From Mesorhizobium sp. (lineage in GTDB: Bacteria; Pseudomonadota; Alphaproteobacteria; Rhizobiales; Rhizobiaceae): a stretch of DNA of 64,000 nucleotides. Position numbers and translations under genes: made by a program. Each line of letters opens with the position of its first letter. Within the stretch, counting starts at the first letter, position 1. The notes under the pieces were generated by a model. That model made no database searches and was not told the DNA's origin. It was given only the letters and a program-made list of their open reading frames with translations. Below are positions 1 to 9,293 of this stretch, piece after piece. Location: contig SAQL01000001.1 of assembly GCA_004020645.1 (NCBI GenBank), positions 337,176 to 401,175 of the forward strand, in the 5' to 3' direction.

Positions 1-1079
1 AGGCGGCTGACAAGAACACCGCGCCCTTCAACAATGCGCCGATCGGTACCGGCGCGTTCAAATGGGGCAAGCGGGTAGCGGGCGATCACATCGAGCTCCT
101 CGCCAACGCAGACTACTTTGGTGAGGGACCCTATCTGGAGCGCGTCATCATCAAGTACATCCCGGACCTCAATGTGCTCTACACGCAGTTCAAGTCCGGC
201 GACATCGACATCACCGGCCTGCAGTGGATCACGCCGGACCACTATGAAGAAGCCAAGGGCCTCGCCGATCGCGAGGTCCAGCTCGTCGCGGGCAGCACCG
301 TTGAAAGCTTCACGCTCAACATGGGCAAGCCGCAATTCAAGGATCCCGCGGTGCGCGCGGCGCTCTACCACGCGATCGACAAGCAGGCGATCATCGACGC
401 GCTCTATTACGGTCTGCCCACGCCGACCGAGACCTACATGCCGCAGCAGTCGTTCTACTACAATCCTGATCTGCCCAAGCACGAGTTCAGCCTGGAGAAG
501 GCCAAAGCGGTGCTGGATGGCGCCGGCTGGGTCGCCGGAGGCGACGGCGTCCGGGCGAAGGACGGGGTCAAGCTCGCCTTCACCTGCTCGACCACGGCGG
601 GCAACCACATCCGTGAGCAGGCGCAGCAGTTCATACAGCAGTCTTTCAAGGACATCGGCGTCGAGATGACCATCTCGAACCTGCCGCCGGCCGTCATGTG
701 GGGCGACTATTGGATGACGTCGCAGTTCGACAGCGTCATCGTCGGCATCGACTTCCTGACCGGCCCCGATCCCGACACCTCGGATTACTTCGCATCGACA
801 TCGAGCGTGGCGACCGGGGGCGCTGGGCAGAACACTTGGCAATACCACAGCTCCGAGGTCGACAAGCTGCTGCAGGAAGGCGGTAACTCTCTGGTGCCCG
901 ACGAGCGCAAGGCCTCCTACATGAAGCTGCAGGAAGTCGTGCGCAATGATCTGCCGCTGCTGCCTCTGTTCCAGTACACCACGGTGCGCGGCCGCAAGAA
1001 GGGACTGATGGGCTTCACCCCCAACGTCAACAACCGCATCGACACCTGGAATGTCGGCACCTGGTACTGGGAAGGCTGA
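1..1079 (+). CDS. ABC transporter periplasmic substrate-binding protein (SBP_bac_5 type), 5' partial
   Basis: The reading frame is open from the window edge (codons in phase with base 3) to the stop at 1077-1079, so the N-terminus and signal peptide lie outside. The visible ~358 residues carry features of family 5 peptide/opine binding proteins: an IGTGAFKW-like segment, the stretch VRAALYHAIDKQAII near the middle, and a C-terminal half with LPLLPLFQYTTV. It would capture a peptide-like solute in the periplasm and hand it to the two permeases encoded directly downstream on the same strand. The adjacent FAD oxidoreductase hints that an amine, amino acid or opine-like compound is the cargo; that is inference. 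No ATPase gene is seen downstream, so it is probably upstream of the window. Confidence 0.9.
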   Translation, partial: AADKNTAPFNNAPIGTGAFKWGKRVAGDHIELLANADYFGEGPYLERVIIKYIPDLNVLYTQFKSGDIDITGLQWITPDHYEEAKGLADREVQLVAGSTVESFTLNMGKPQFKDPAVRAALYHAIDKQAIIDALYYGLPTPTETYMPQQSFYYNPDLPKHEFSLEKAKAVLDGAGWVAGGDGVRAKDGVKLAFTCSTTAGNHIREQAQQFIQQSFKDIGVEMTISNLPPAVMWGDYWMTSQFDSVIVGIDFLTGPDPDTSDYFASTSSVATGGAGQNTWQYHSSEVDKLLQEGGNSLVPDERKASYMKLQEVVRNDLPLLPLFQYTTVRGRKKGLMGFTPNVNNRIDTWNVGTWYWEG

Positions 1080-1139
1080 CCCCAACCAAGCCAGGTTGGG
1101 TGGCTGCGCCCGACCTGGCAACAACATCGGGCGATCACC

Positions 1140-2090
1140 ATGCTGCGATATATCGTCGGACGGATCGGGCAAAGCCTGGTGCTGCTGTTCCTCGTGTCGA
1201 TCATCGGCTACTTCGTACTGCTGCTTGCCCCGGGCGGGCCGATGTCGCAATTCGCCCTGACGCCCGGCATCAGCAAGCAGGATCTCGACCGCATCGCCGA
1301 GCAGATGGGGCTCAACCGTCCAATCATCGTGCAATATGCCGACTGGCTGTGGCATCTGCTGCAAGGCGACTGGGGCGCGTCCTTCCGAGACAATCGACCC
1401 GTCCTGACGGTGATCCTCGATCATCTGCCGGCGACGCTGCTGCTGATGGGCAGTGCAACGGCGATCGCCATGACGCTCGGCGTATGGATCGGCATCATGG
1501 GCGCGATCCGGCGCTATTCCATCTTCGACTACGCCGCGACCGTCGGCGCCATGATCGCGCTGTCGGTGCCGACCTTCTGGTTCGGCCTCATCGCCATCTA
1601 CGTCTTCTCGCTCAATCTCGGCTGGTTTCCGGCCGGCAACATGTACACGATCGGCAGCGGTTCCGTTGGCGACGTGCTCTGGCATCTCGTGTTGCCGGCA
1701 TCGGTGCTCGCGCTGGTCGACGTCGCGATCTGGAGCCGCTACATGCGCACCGCGACGCTGGACGTGATCAATCAGGATTTCATCAAGACCGCGCGCGCCA
1801 AAGGCCTGTCGGCGCGGCGCGTGCTGTTTAAGCATGTTGTGGGCAATGCCCTGCTGCCGATGATCACGCTAGCGGGGTTGCAGGTGCCGGCGCTGCTTGG
1901 TGGGGCTCTTGTCACCGAGACCGTGTTCACCTGGCCCGGCATGGGCCGGCTGTTTCTGGACAGCCTCGGCTACAACGACTACCCGGTCGTAATGGGGCTG
2001 CTGATGTTCTCGGCCGTGCTGGTGCTGATCGGCAATCTGCTGGCCGATCTCATCAGCGCCTTCGTCGACCCGCGCATCCGGCTGGCGTGA
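1140..2090 (+). CDS. ABC transporter permease, DppB/OppB type
   Basis: A 316-residue inner-membrane permease of the binding-protein-dependent family. The N-terminus MLRYIVGRIGQSLVLLFLVS is the first membrane helix typical of DppB-like subunits. The conserved cytoplasmic EAA loop is visible late in the protein (DFIKTARAKGLSARRVLFKH), followed by LGGALVTETVFTWPGMGRL, a hallmark of this subfamily. It begins 60 bp after the binding-protein stop and is followed after 7 bp by the second permease, so the three form one operon. Length is normal for the family. It should pair with the downstream permease to form the translocation pore; the substrate cannot be read from the sequence. Confidence 0.95.
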   Translation: MLRYIVGRIGQSLVLLFLVSIIGYFVLLLAPGGPMSQFALTPGISKQDLDRIAEQMGLNRPIIVQYADWLWHLLQGDWGASFRDNRPVLTVILDHLPATLLLMGSATAIAMTLGVWIGIMGAIRRYSIFDYAATVGAMIALSVPTFWFGLIAIYVFSLNLGWFPAGNMYTIGSGSVGDVLWHLVLPASVLALVDVAIWSRYMRTATLDVINQDFIKTARAKGLSARRVLFKHVVGNALLPMITLAGLQVPALLGGALVTETVFTWPGMGRLFLDSLGYNDYPVVMGLLMFSAVLVLIGNLLADLISAFVDPRIRLA

Positions 2091-2097
2091 GGAGCCG

Positions 2098-2988
2098 ATG
2101 ATGTCCACCGTCACCCCAGCCAACCTCGACCTGCCTCCCGAGAATTGGTGGCGCAGCCGCACCGCCCGTCGCTTCCGCCGCCATCGGCTGGCGATGTTCG
2201 GCGTCGTCATGATCGCGGTGCTGACCATCGCCTGCGTGCTGGGGCCCTACGTGCTGCCCTACGACCAGCTCTTCATCGACCTGCGCGCTCGCTTCGCGCC
2301 GCCAATGACCGGCGGGCACATCTTCGGGACCGACCCGCTTGGCCGCGATGTGGCCGCCCGCCTGTTCCATGCCGGGCGCATCTCCTTGCTGGTGGGGTTC
2401 TGCGCGATGCTCATCAGTATCGTCATAGGCACGGTCATCGGCGTCTTGTCCGGCTACTATGGCGGCCGCGTCGACGCCGCACTGATGCGCTTCACCGACG
2501 CGTTCCTCTCATTTCCGAGCATCTTCCTGCTGCTGGCACTCGCGGCCTTCATCCGACCCGACCCGCTGATGATCACCGTCATCATCGCGGTGACGACCTG
2601 GATGGAGGTGGCGCGGATCGTTTCGACGGAAGTGCGCTCGTTGCGCGAACGCGACTTCATTCTTGCCGCCCACATGCTCGGCCTCTCCAACAGCTGGATC
2701 ATGTTCCGCGAACTATTGCCCAACGCCATCGGCCCGATCATCGTCGCTGCGACGCTGACGGTGGCCCGGGCAATCCTGCTCGAAGCCTATGTCAGCTTCC
2801 TTGGCTACGGCATCCAGCCGCCGCTGCCGAGCTGGGGCAACATGCTGAATGGCGCCCAGCAATATCTGGGCAGTGCGCCGTGGCTGGCGATCGTTCCCGG
2901 CATCGCCATCACGCTCGCGGTCACCAGCTTCAATTTCATCGGTGACGGCCTGCGCGACGCGCTCGATGCCCGCAGCGATCTCAGTTGA
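2098..2988 (+). CDS. ABC transporter permease, DppC/OppC type
   Basis: A 296-residue inner-membrane permease, partner of the preceding DppB-like subunit. The N-terminal cytoplasmic segment runs into a helix (FGVVMIAVLTIACVLGPYVL), then the FGTDPLGRDVAARLFHAGR motif typical of DppC proteins. The EAA loop reads VSTEVRSLRERDFILAAHML, and the C-terminus has LLEAYVSFLGYGIQPPLPSWG, also diagnostic. The start ATG (an adjacent second ATG at 2101 is possible) is preceded by a GGAG ribosome site overlapping the dppB-like stop. The stop codon nearly abuts the next gene, indicating translational coupling. Substrate unknown. Confidence 0.95.
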   Translation: MMSTVTPANLDLPPENWWRSRTARRFRRHRLAMFGVVMIAVLTIACVLGPYVLPYDQLFIDLRARFAPPMTGGHIFGTDPLGRDVAARLFHAGRISLLVGFCAMLISIVIGTVIGVLSGYYGGRVDAALMRFTDAFLSFPSIFLLLALAAFIRPDPLMITVIIAVTTWMEVARIVSTEVRSLRERDFILAAHMLGLSNSWIMFRELLPNAIGPIIVAATLTVARAILLEAYVSFLGYGIQPPLPSWGNMLNGAQQYLGSAPWLAIVPGIAITLAVTSFNFIGDGLRDALDARSDLS

Positions 2989-2999
2989 GGGGGACGCAG

Positions 3000-4322
3000 G
3001 TGGCGAATTTCTCGCCTTTCGATGCGACGCTTTGGTACGCCACGGCAGGTGAAGCGCCATCGACGCGTCCGCTGGACGAGACGGTTCAGGCCGATGTCTG
3101 CGTCGTTGGCGCGGGCTACACCGGCATGACCACGGCGCTCGAGCTCGCCCGCGCCGGCGTCAAGGTTGTGATCCTCGAAGCCGAGCAGGCCGGTTTCGGC
3201 GGCTCCGGACGCAATGCCGGCCACTGCACGCCGACCTTTATCCATTTCAGCCTGCCGCAATTGCGCAAGCTTATCGGCGAACCCTGGGCCGAACGGCTGA
3301 TCCAGCGCCAGACCCGGGCCGCCGATCGTGTCGCCGACATGATCGAGCGCTACCAGATACAGTGCGAATGGGTGCGCAACGGGTTCGTCCAGGCTGCCGC
3401 CTATCCATCGGCCGTCGAGACACTCAGGCGCAAGGCGGACGACTACAACGCCGTCGGGGCCCGGACCCGCTTCGTCGATCGCGCCGAAATGGAGGCGATC
3501 ACGGGCAGCGCGCGCTTTCACGGCGGCTGGGTGCATGAAGAGGCTGGCCATCTTAATCCCCTCGGTTATGCGCGTGGCCTAGCCCGCGCGGTCATCCAGG
3601 AGGGCGGACGCCTGCATACCGGCTCAGCGGTCACCGAGGTCAAGCAGGAGGCCGGCAAATGGCGCGTCGTCACGGCCAAGGGCGGCGTGCTGGCCGACAA
3701 GGTGATCTTCGCGACCGGCGCCTATACGGTGGGCGGCTGGCCGAAGCTCGACCAGAGTTTCCGCATCATGCGCGTTTTCGTGGCGGCGACGCAGCCGCTG
3801 TCGCAGGAGGAGCGCCGCACGGTGCTGCCGCGCAATACCTCGATCCATGACGGGCGCGGCGACATCTTCGTCTACAAGTACAATGCGGAAGGCCGCATCG
3901 TGGCATCCATGTTCCCGATGGGGCGGCGCGGCCGCGATCTCGACTATACGCGCCAGGTGATGACCGATCGCCTGAAATGGCTGCACCCGCAGATCCGTAC
4001 CGAACTGCGCTGGAAGTACCTCTGGTTTGGCGAGCTCGACATGCAGCAACGCACAATTCCGCGACTTTACGGGCTGGCGCCGGGCGTGGTGGCGCTGACC
4101 GGCCTGTCGGGCCGCGGCGTGCCTACTGGGTCGATGCTCGGCGGCATCCTCTCCGAATGGGCGCTTGGCGTGCCGGAAAGGGATCTGTCCCTTAAGGTCG
4201 AGCCCCTGCATCACGCGCCGTTCTATATGAGCTTCGCCCCGCAGCTCAGCCTGCGTTATCACCGTGCGCTGGACTGGGTGCGGACCCGGCGTGACGGCGC
4301 GACACTGCCCCCGCACGCATGA
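3000..4322 (+). CDS. FAD-dependent amine/amino-acid oxidoreductase (DAO family, PuuB/OrdL-like)
   Basis: A ~440-residue flavoprotein. The N-terminal Rossmann motif VCVVGAGYTGMTTALELA (about residues 30-47) with the acidic end of strand two (VVILEAE) binds FAD, and a GGSGRNAGH motif follows, as in gamma-glutamylputrescine oxidases and related deaminating oxidases. A C-terminal LTGLSGRGVPTGSMLGG segment completes the FAD site. I chose the GTG at 3000 because it is preceded by GAGGGGG; a TTG at 2985 overlapping the upstream stop would add five residues. It ends the transporter operon and probably oxidises the imported compound, giving an aldehyde or keto acid, ammonia and H2O2. The exact substrate is unknown. 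Confidence 0.85.
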   Translation: MANFSPFDATLWYATAGEAPSTRPLDETVQADVCVVGAGYTGMTTALELARAGVKVVILEAEQAGFGGSGRNAGHCTPTFIHFSLPQLRKLIGEPWAERLIQRQTRAADRVADMIERYQIQCEWVRNGFVQAAAYPSAVETLRRKADDYNAVGARTRFVDRAEMEAITGSARFHGGWVHEEAGHLNPLGYARGLARAVIQEGGRLHTGSAVTEVKQEAGKWRVVTAKGGVLADKVIFATGAYTVGGWPKLDQSFRIMRVFVAATQPLSQEERRTVLPRNTSIHDGRGDIFVYKYNAEGRIVASMFPMGRRGRDLDYTRQVMTDRLKWLHPQIRTELRWKYLWFGELDMQQRTIPRLYGLAPGVVALTGLSGRGVPTGSMLGGILSEWALGVPERDLSLKVEPLHHAPFYMSFAPQLSLRYHRALDWVRTRRDGATLPPHA

Positions 4323-4756
4323 ATTCGCAGTCTCGATGGAGCGAGAAAACAGAACTCGTGCGAACGTGACTGCCCTGGCGCAGACCCTAGATGATGCGTG
4401 ATATTCGTTGCGTGACGGTACTTTTCGAGGCCAATCGCTTTAGTCACCTCTGGGTGCTTGCAGCCTCATCAACGCCGCTGTTCAAGCGCCGGCCTTGACG
4501 CCGCGCCCTCCCGAGCGGTTCGTTCAGTGGCGCAACTACGATGTCCAGGGTGGTCGCCGGCAACGTCTCCTATCGGGCAAAAGGAAAGATCCCCTCAAAC
4601 GGCTGACATGCGGCGCAAAGCGGACGGGCAGGGCAGGGGCCGGAGAGCTGACGGTCAGCTTCTAGGCTGAAGTTATCAGCAAGCGGACGTTCCGCTGGCC
4701 ACCTCGTTGCGGACCTAAACAGCACAAACAATCTCTATTGGCGGATGGATTAAAGC
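4323..4756. other. Intergenic region without recognisable gene
   Basis: No convincing coding sequence, RNA gene or repeat is seen between the oxidase stop and the degraded GNAT gene on the opposite strand. The short open frames here have no family resemblance and no ribosome site. Confidence 0.5.
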
Positions 4757-5324
4757 CTAGCAGCCTGGCATCGCGTTGCTCGCCAACAGTGACGATCCGA
4801 TGTCTCCGTCGAGCGCAAAACGCTCGCAGCGCTCGCCGTCGAACTCATCGATGAAGCTGTCGATATGTTTGAAGCCGAGCTTCGCCAATATCCGCAGCGA
4901 CGCGAAATTGCGCGCCGCCGCCTGGGCCGTCACCTGTTCAAGCGCCAGAGTTTCAAAGGCGTAGCGCAGGACTTCGCGCCGCCTCGCTGCCCAGTCCGTG
5001 CCCCCAATGCGCACGCGCCAGCACAAATCCCAATGCGGCTGCCTTTGCGTCGGTTGCGCCATAGGACAGGGTAATCGTCCCGATCGCGTCCGATACTCCT
5101 GCTTGGTGTATGGACCACTGGATCGCCTTACCGTCAGCGAACCGCTGACGCGAACGGGCCAACCATCGCTCGCCTGCGCTTATGTCGTCGGGAACGGGAT
5201 CGCCGGCAAGGGAGGCGGATTCGACATCCGTCGCGCGCGCAAACCATCCTGGGATATCCCGTTCGCTCGGCGCCCGAAGCACGAGCCTTGGTGTCATGAA
5301 CTTGGGAAATCGGACTGCTGCCAT
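4757..5324 (-). pseudogene. GNAT-family N-acetyltransferase, frameshifted
   Basis: Two overlapping minus-strand frames together encode one RimJ/RimL-type acetyltransferase. The upstream frame starts at the ATG ending at 5324 and contains FMTPRLVLRAPSERD and LGFVLARAHWGHGLGSEAAR, the acetyl-CoA pyrophosphate-binding loop. The other frame continues with REVLRYAFETLALEQV and RNFASLRILAKLGFKHI, the normal family C-terminus. The join falls near 4974, where a GCGCGC-type run appears to have lost two bases (CGCGAAGTC instead of CGCGCGAAGTC). The gene is therefore inactive unless this is a sequencing error. It stands alone on its strand between the oxidase operon and mucR. Target substrate unknown. 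Confidence 0.8.
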
Positions 5325-5666
5325 GGGGGGCAATTTCGACCTGGGGCGGCGCCAATGCAGCGGCACTGGCAGGCCGCGTCCGCTAACCACCAAGGACGGC
5401 CCCTCGGTGGTGCCGAGAGGCCACCACAATCAAATCTCGGTGCCCTCAGGCAGGGTGAGCGCGTCTTCGTTGGGGGCGTCTGGGTCCGCTGCGGTGCAAA
5501 CTTGGTTGCAGCACTCATTCTCTCCGCTCCGATTATGCGAGCTTGGTCAACACGAGAACGAGTTAGCTCGCTTAGCTCCGTCGCGCTGCCGAGTGATCTG
5601 GCTTTCAACGAAGCCCATCGCGCGACGGGGCTTCGCCAGGTTCGCCACCGCTATCAGGTTCAGCCG
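5325..5666. other. Intergenic region without recognisable gene
   Basis: This lies between the acetyltransferase remnant and mucR. Overlapping frames exist on both strands, but none resembles a known protein and I see no RNA gene. Confidence 0.4.
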
Positions 5667-6200
5667 CTACGCTTTTGCGGGTGCCTTGCGCGCCTTCTTC
5701 ATCGGCGACTTGATTGCTGCTGGGGTTGTTGCTGCTGCCGCCGCCCGAGCAGCCCGTTTTGGTTTTGCTGCCGGTGCGGGTGCAGGCACCGCGGCCTTGC
5801 GCCCGAGTCCAATTGATTTCGCCATTGCAGAGCGGGTGGCCGCGTAGTTCGGCGCCACCATTGGATAGTCGGCAGGTAGATTCCACTTTTGCCGGTATTC
5901 ATCAGGGCTCAGATTGTAGTGAACTCCGATATGGCGCTTCAGGGATTTGAACTTTTTTCCGTCCTCCAGGCAGATGATGTAATCCGCTGTGACCGACTTC
6001 CTGATCGAGACTGCCGGTTGCTGTTTGACCACAGGTTCCGTTGCCGGCGTGCCGATCCCGTGCAGAGCGGCATGGATATCGCCGATTAGCTTCGGCAACT
6101 CGGCGACCGGCAGTGGATTGTTCGACACATAGGCGGCAACAATGTCGGCGGCAATCGACACGGTATCCGTTTGGCCATCGCGTTCGGGAGAATTGAACAT
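5667..6200 (-). CDS. mucR: MucR/Ros-family zinc-finger transcriptional regulator
   Basis: A 177-residue regulator. Residues ~1-50 form the helical oligomerisation region (VSIAADIVAAYVSNNPLP). Residues ~72-125 form the prokaryotic zinc-finger domain, YIICLEDGKKFKSLKRH followed by HYNLSPDEYRQKWNLP and DYPMVAPNYA. The knuckle is C-x2-D with two downstream histidines rather than C-x2-C, a variant known in MucR/Ros homologues of rhizobia and Brucella. MucR proteins bind AT-rich DNA, behave like H-NS and repress exopolysaccharide, motility and accessory genes. This copy has a ~40-residue Ala/Pro/Lys-rich tail (PKRAARAAAAATTPAAIKSP onward) resembling histone H1 tails. It is transcribed alone; duplicated 13-mers lie just upstream. 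Confidence 0.9.
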   Translation of the reverse strand: MFNSPERDGQTDTVSIAADIVAAYVSNNPLPVAELPKLIGDIHAALHGIGTPATEPVVKQQPAVSIRKSVTADYIICLEDGKKFKSLKRHIGVHYNLSPDEYRQKWNLPADYPMVAPNYAATRSAMAKSIGLGRKAAVPAPAPAAKPKRAARAAAAATTPAAIKSPMKKARKAPAKA

Positions 6201-6219
6201 AGAATATTCCTTTGTCTTA

Positions 6220-6249
6220 TCGGATTCACTAACTTGTCGGATTCACTAA
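6220..6249. promoter_or_regulatory. Direct repeat TCGGATTCACTAA x2 upstream of mucR
   Basis: The 13-mer TCGGATTCACTAA occurs at 6220-6232 and again at 6237-6249, a 17-bp period, 20-50 bp upstream of the mucR start codon. The position suits an operator in the promoter or 5' leader, possibly for MucR autoregulation, but the function is inferred. Confidence 0.5.
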
Positions 6250-6720
6250 AGAAGTGTGATTTACCCTGCTCGCCCAGGCAAATAATCCGTTTCCTTTCAA
6301 CAATCCACATCCCCTCGTCAATATTATAAGGATGATCGTTCTGATCGGCCGCGGATAAACGCTGTAGCCGCGCATTCAGGGTGTTTAGCTCGGCCACCAA
6401 GTTTGGTCGCGGTCGCTCACCACACCGGATGCGACAGCCGACACAATCGGGATCGCGGCATCCTCCCTCGCGATCGGCGGCCGACAACTCCATTGATCGC
6501 CAGCCCGGCTTCGCGCAGGGCCATCAGGAAGGCCTCTCCAAGGCGCGCGTTGGACGAAGTGCTCGTCAAGTGTCAGGCCGCAGATCAGCGGCCTACGAGG
6601 AGTGCACTCCGGAGGCGTTAGCTATTCGGCTCATCCGCCAGCCGCCGAGAGCGGTGGAGTTCCCGATTGCATGGAGCGGGTACAGATCACCGCGAAGCGG
6701 TAAATGCCAAGCACTCAGAC
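6250..6720. other. Intergenic region, no supported gene
   Basis: This spans the mucR promoter side to the end of the antiporter gene. A minus-strand frame (6086-6493) with a Cys-rich start (CRDPDCVGCRIRCGE) overlaps mucR and has no recognisable family, so I do not call it. Confidence 0.4.
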
Positions 6721-8439
6721 TCAGGGAAGGCCGGAGCCGCTTGGGGACGTGGGGTAAGAACGCTTGCGGACGGTCCTGACGGCCGCATCCACATCCGTTT
6801 TGCTGTCCCCGAGTTCTTGAAGGACAGCTGCACCCAGGAGAAGGCTGGATTCCGTCGTTTCGGGCATCACGGTTGTCGCGCCTTTCTCAAGCAGATCTTG
6901 CACATGCACGTGGTGACGCGCCCGCACAACCACTGGGAGGTCGGGCAGTTTGCGTCTCAGCGCCGCAAGAACCGATTTGGCTGCCTCGGGGTCGTCCAGA
7001 GTGATCACCATGGCCTTTGCGCTGTCGATTCTCGCTGCGGCCACCATCTCCTCCTGAGAAGCGTCGCCAAAAAAAACCGGTAGACGTTCTTTCCGGGACC
7101 GCTCTACATTTTTGGCGTCGAGGTCGACTGCAACCCACCTGTATCCACGCTCGTCGAGCAATCTGCCGATCACTTGGCCGACCCGCCCGAACCCGGCAAT
7201 GACAACATGGCCCGAGTAAGCTTCGGTCTCTGTCTGTAACTGAGTTCTGCTGGGTAGCCCCCGTCGCTCAAGCTGGCTCTGGGCCGCTCGACCAGCCCGG
7301 GCCAGAAGTGGCGTGGTAGCCATGCTGACGGCGACGACGGCAAGCAGGAACTGACCGGTCTCGACCGATAGCGCCTCGGTGCCCATCGCGAGGCTGAACA
7401 GCACAAAAGCCAACTCACCGCCTTGGGCAAGGTGCAGGCCAGCGCTTGCAGCGAGCGGCAGCGGCAACCCGAAGGCCCTACATAGACCGAGGATTAGCAG
7501 CGCCTTCACGGCCATGAGCGCAACTGCGACCAACAGGATCCAGTGGAGCTGAGGCAAGACGACGCCGACGTCAACCAGCATGCCGATCGAGATGAAAAAC
7601 AAGCCCAGCAGGACGCCTCTGACAGGCCGGATATCGGCTTCGATCTGGTGGCGGTACTCGGTGCCGGCAAGCATGAGACCGGCTAGAAAGGCGCCAAGGG
7701 CCATAGGGAGACCGGCCAGTGCAGTACCCCAGGCCGTGCCGAGCACTACCAGCAGGGTAGCAGCAATGAAAAGCTCCGCGTTCCCCGTGCCGGCAATGAC
7801 GCGGTAAAGCGGTCGAAGCAGCAGACGCCCGGCGGCAAGCAAGATGACTAGCGCCACCGTGGCCTTTAGGCCCGCCTCGGCGAGCGTCCAAGCCAGTTCT
7901 TCAGGCTGTTGGCCCAGCGCTGTGACAACGGCCAAGCCGGGAACGAGCGCGAGATCCTGCAAGAGCAGAACGGAAAGAACTACCCGCCCGAGATGACTGG
8001 ACAGCTCACCGCGTTCCGACAGCAGGCGCAACACGAAAGCCGTTGATGAGAGAGCGAGGGCGCCGCCGATTATCGCCGCCTGTTCGATGGTGCCTCCGAA
8101 CGCTAGTACCCCCGCTCCGATGACAGCACCCGCGATGGCAACCTGTGCCACGCCAAGTCCGAACACATATAGCGCCATGGTGCGAAGGCGATCGAACGAC
8201 AGCTCCAGCCCGATCGCAAATAGCATGAACACAATGCCGAGCTCGGCGAGGCGGTGCGTTCCCTCAACCTCGCTCACCAGCCCAAAACCATACGGTCCGA
8301 TAACAAGGCCCGCGATCAAGTAACCGATGACCGCATCAATGCCGAGCCTGCGCACCAGGGGCACAACCAAGATAGAAGCCATAAGGAAGACGACGGCGTC
8401 GCGCAGGATAGAATAATCGTGAGGGACGCTTTCGGGCAT
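6721..8439 (-). CDS. Monovalent cation:proton antiporter, CPA2/KefB type with TrkA-N domain
   Basis: A 572-residue protein with a ~390-residue Na+/H+ exchanger-type membrane domain of about 12 helices (start LRDAVVFLMASILVVPLVRR, then IGYLIAGLVIGPYGFG) and a cytoplasmic Rossmann domain near residues 410-530. The latter shows GHVVIAGFGRVGQ and DLDAKNVERSRKERLPVFFG, the RCK/TrkA-N nucleotide-binding fold. Such proteins exchange K+ or Na+ for protons at the inner membrane and in Kef systems protect against electrophiles. No ancillary KefF/KefG-like quinone reductase gene is adjacent. It is monocistronic. The ion and gating ligand cannot be read from sequence. Confidence 0.92.
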   Translation of the reverse strand: MPESVPHDYSILRDAVVFLMASILVVPLVRRLGIDAVIGYLIAGLVIGPYGFGLVSEVEGTHRLAELGIVFMLFAIGLELSFDRLRTMALYVFGLGVAQVAIAGAVIGAGVLAFGGTIEQAAIIGGALALSSTAFVLRLLSERGELSSHLGRVVLSVLLLQDLALVPGLAVVTALGQQPEELAWTLAEAGLKATVALVILLAAGRLLLRPLYRVIAGTGNAELFIAATLLVVLGTAWGTALAGLPMALGAFLAGLMLAGTEYRHQIEADIRPVRGVLLGLFFISIGMLVDVGVVLPQLHWILLVAVALMAVKALLILGLCRAFGLPLPLAASAGLHLAQGGELAFVLFSLAMGTEALSVETGQFLLAVVAVSMATTPLLARAGRAAQSQLERRGLPSRTQLQTETEAYSGHVVIAGFGRVGQVIGRLLDERGYRWVAVDLDAKNVERSRKERLPVFFGDASQEEMVAAARIDSAKAMVITLDDPEAAKSVLAALRRKLPDLPVVVRARHHVHVQDLLEKGATTVMPETTESSLLLGAAVLQELGDSKTDVDAAVRTVRKRSYPTSPSGSGLP

Positions 8440-9275
8440 GATGCTTCGGTCTGCTACAGTTTCATCATCGGTGCAACCTCGTCCTATTCGGCGGCCGCAA
8501 GCCTTCGTTCACAGAGACGCCCAGTTGGATCAGCCGAGATACCCTTGGCATGGGAATAGCCTGCGCGTCAGATTTGCAACGAGGAATTCCGCGTCCTGAT
8601 GGCGCTGCCGCCACTGCCGCTTCCGCCACAGGGAATAAGGCCGGCAACGCTGTCTCAAGGCATGCCAGTCGATGCACGGCAAGTCAGCGATTCGCATCGC
8701 TATTGCCGGGCAAGCGTCACCGGGCGAGGGGCGGTCGCCAAGTTCGCATACCGCCACCGTGTCAGCGCGTCCTGGCCGACACCTACACCGACACCGACAC
8801 TGTGGTGGTCACTGTCACCTATTGACCTGATGCCCGACGTCGTCGGTCGAGGCTTTTCGCACGCGCCTCCATGGGCGGCCTTCAACTGGTAAGCCGAGTC
8901 CAGATCCCGGCCGGTTCCACAACGTGTGGTCACGCGCCTCCTGGCTGCCGCTGAAAGGGCGGACATATCGCGGTCCGACGCGCCGCCAACGACACCTAGT
9001 CGGCGAAGCAGTGGCGGCCTGTTCGTAATGGCCGCACCGAAGGCCACGGCAATATTCCAGGCATTTCAGCCCGGTGGGGGTCTCGCGCAGGAAACTGGCT
9101 AGCACGCCGACCACACGCACGGGCTTTGCTGAGCTTCCGAGGCTGATGAGCGCGTGTGGGACAGGGGCCGCGACCATCCGCCGCCGTAGTAATCGATGCT
9201 GTGCGAGGCTCGGGCTTTACCGGCAATCTCCACAGTGCATCGCCCGCGGCCACTAACGCGTTGGATACCCTTATA
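8440..9275. other. Long non-coding or decayed region
   Basis: More than 800 bp between the antiporter start and the XRE gene hold no frame that resembles a known protein. A short ACCGAC-type repetition at ~8785-8800 is the only low-complexity feature. Promoters for the two divergent genes must lie here. Confidence 0.4.
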
Positions 9276-9290
9276 GATATTTGACATATC
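9276..9290. promoter_or_regulatory. Inverted repeat GATAT-N5-ATATC before the XRE gene
   Basis: A perfect 5-bp dyad with a 5-bp centre (GATATttgacATATC) ends 3 bp before the ATG at 9294. It is a plausible autoregulatory operator for the HTH protein encoded next; this is inference from position and symmetry. Confidence 0.45.
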
Positions 9291-9293
9291 AGG

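Noticed and set aside
6086..6493. Minus-strand frame with clustered cysteines upstream of mucR
   Set aside because: It runs into mucR, covers its promoter repeats and shows no family resemblance or ribosome site.
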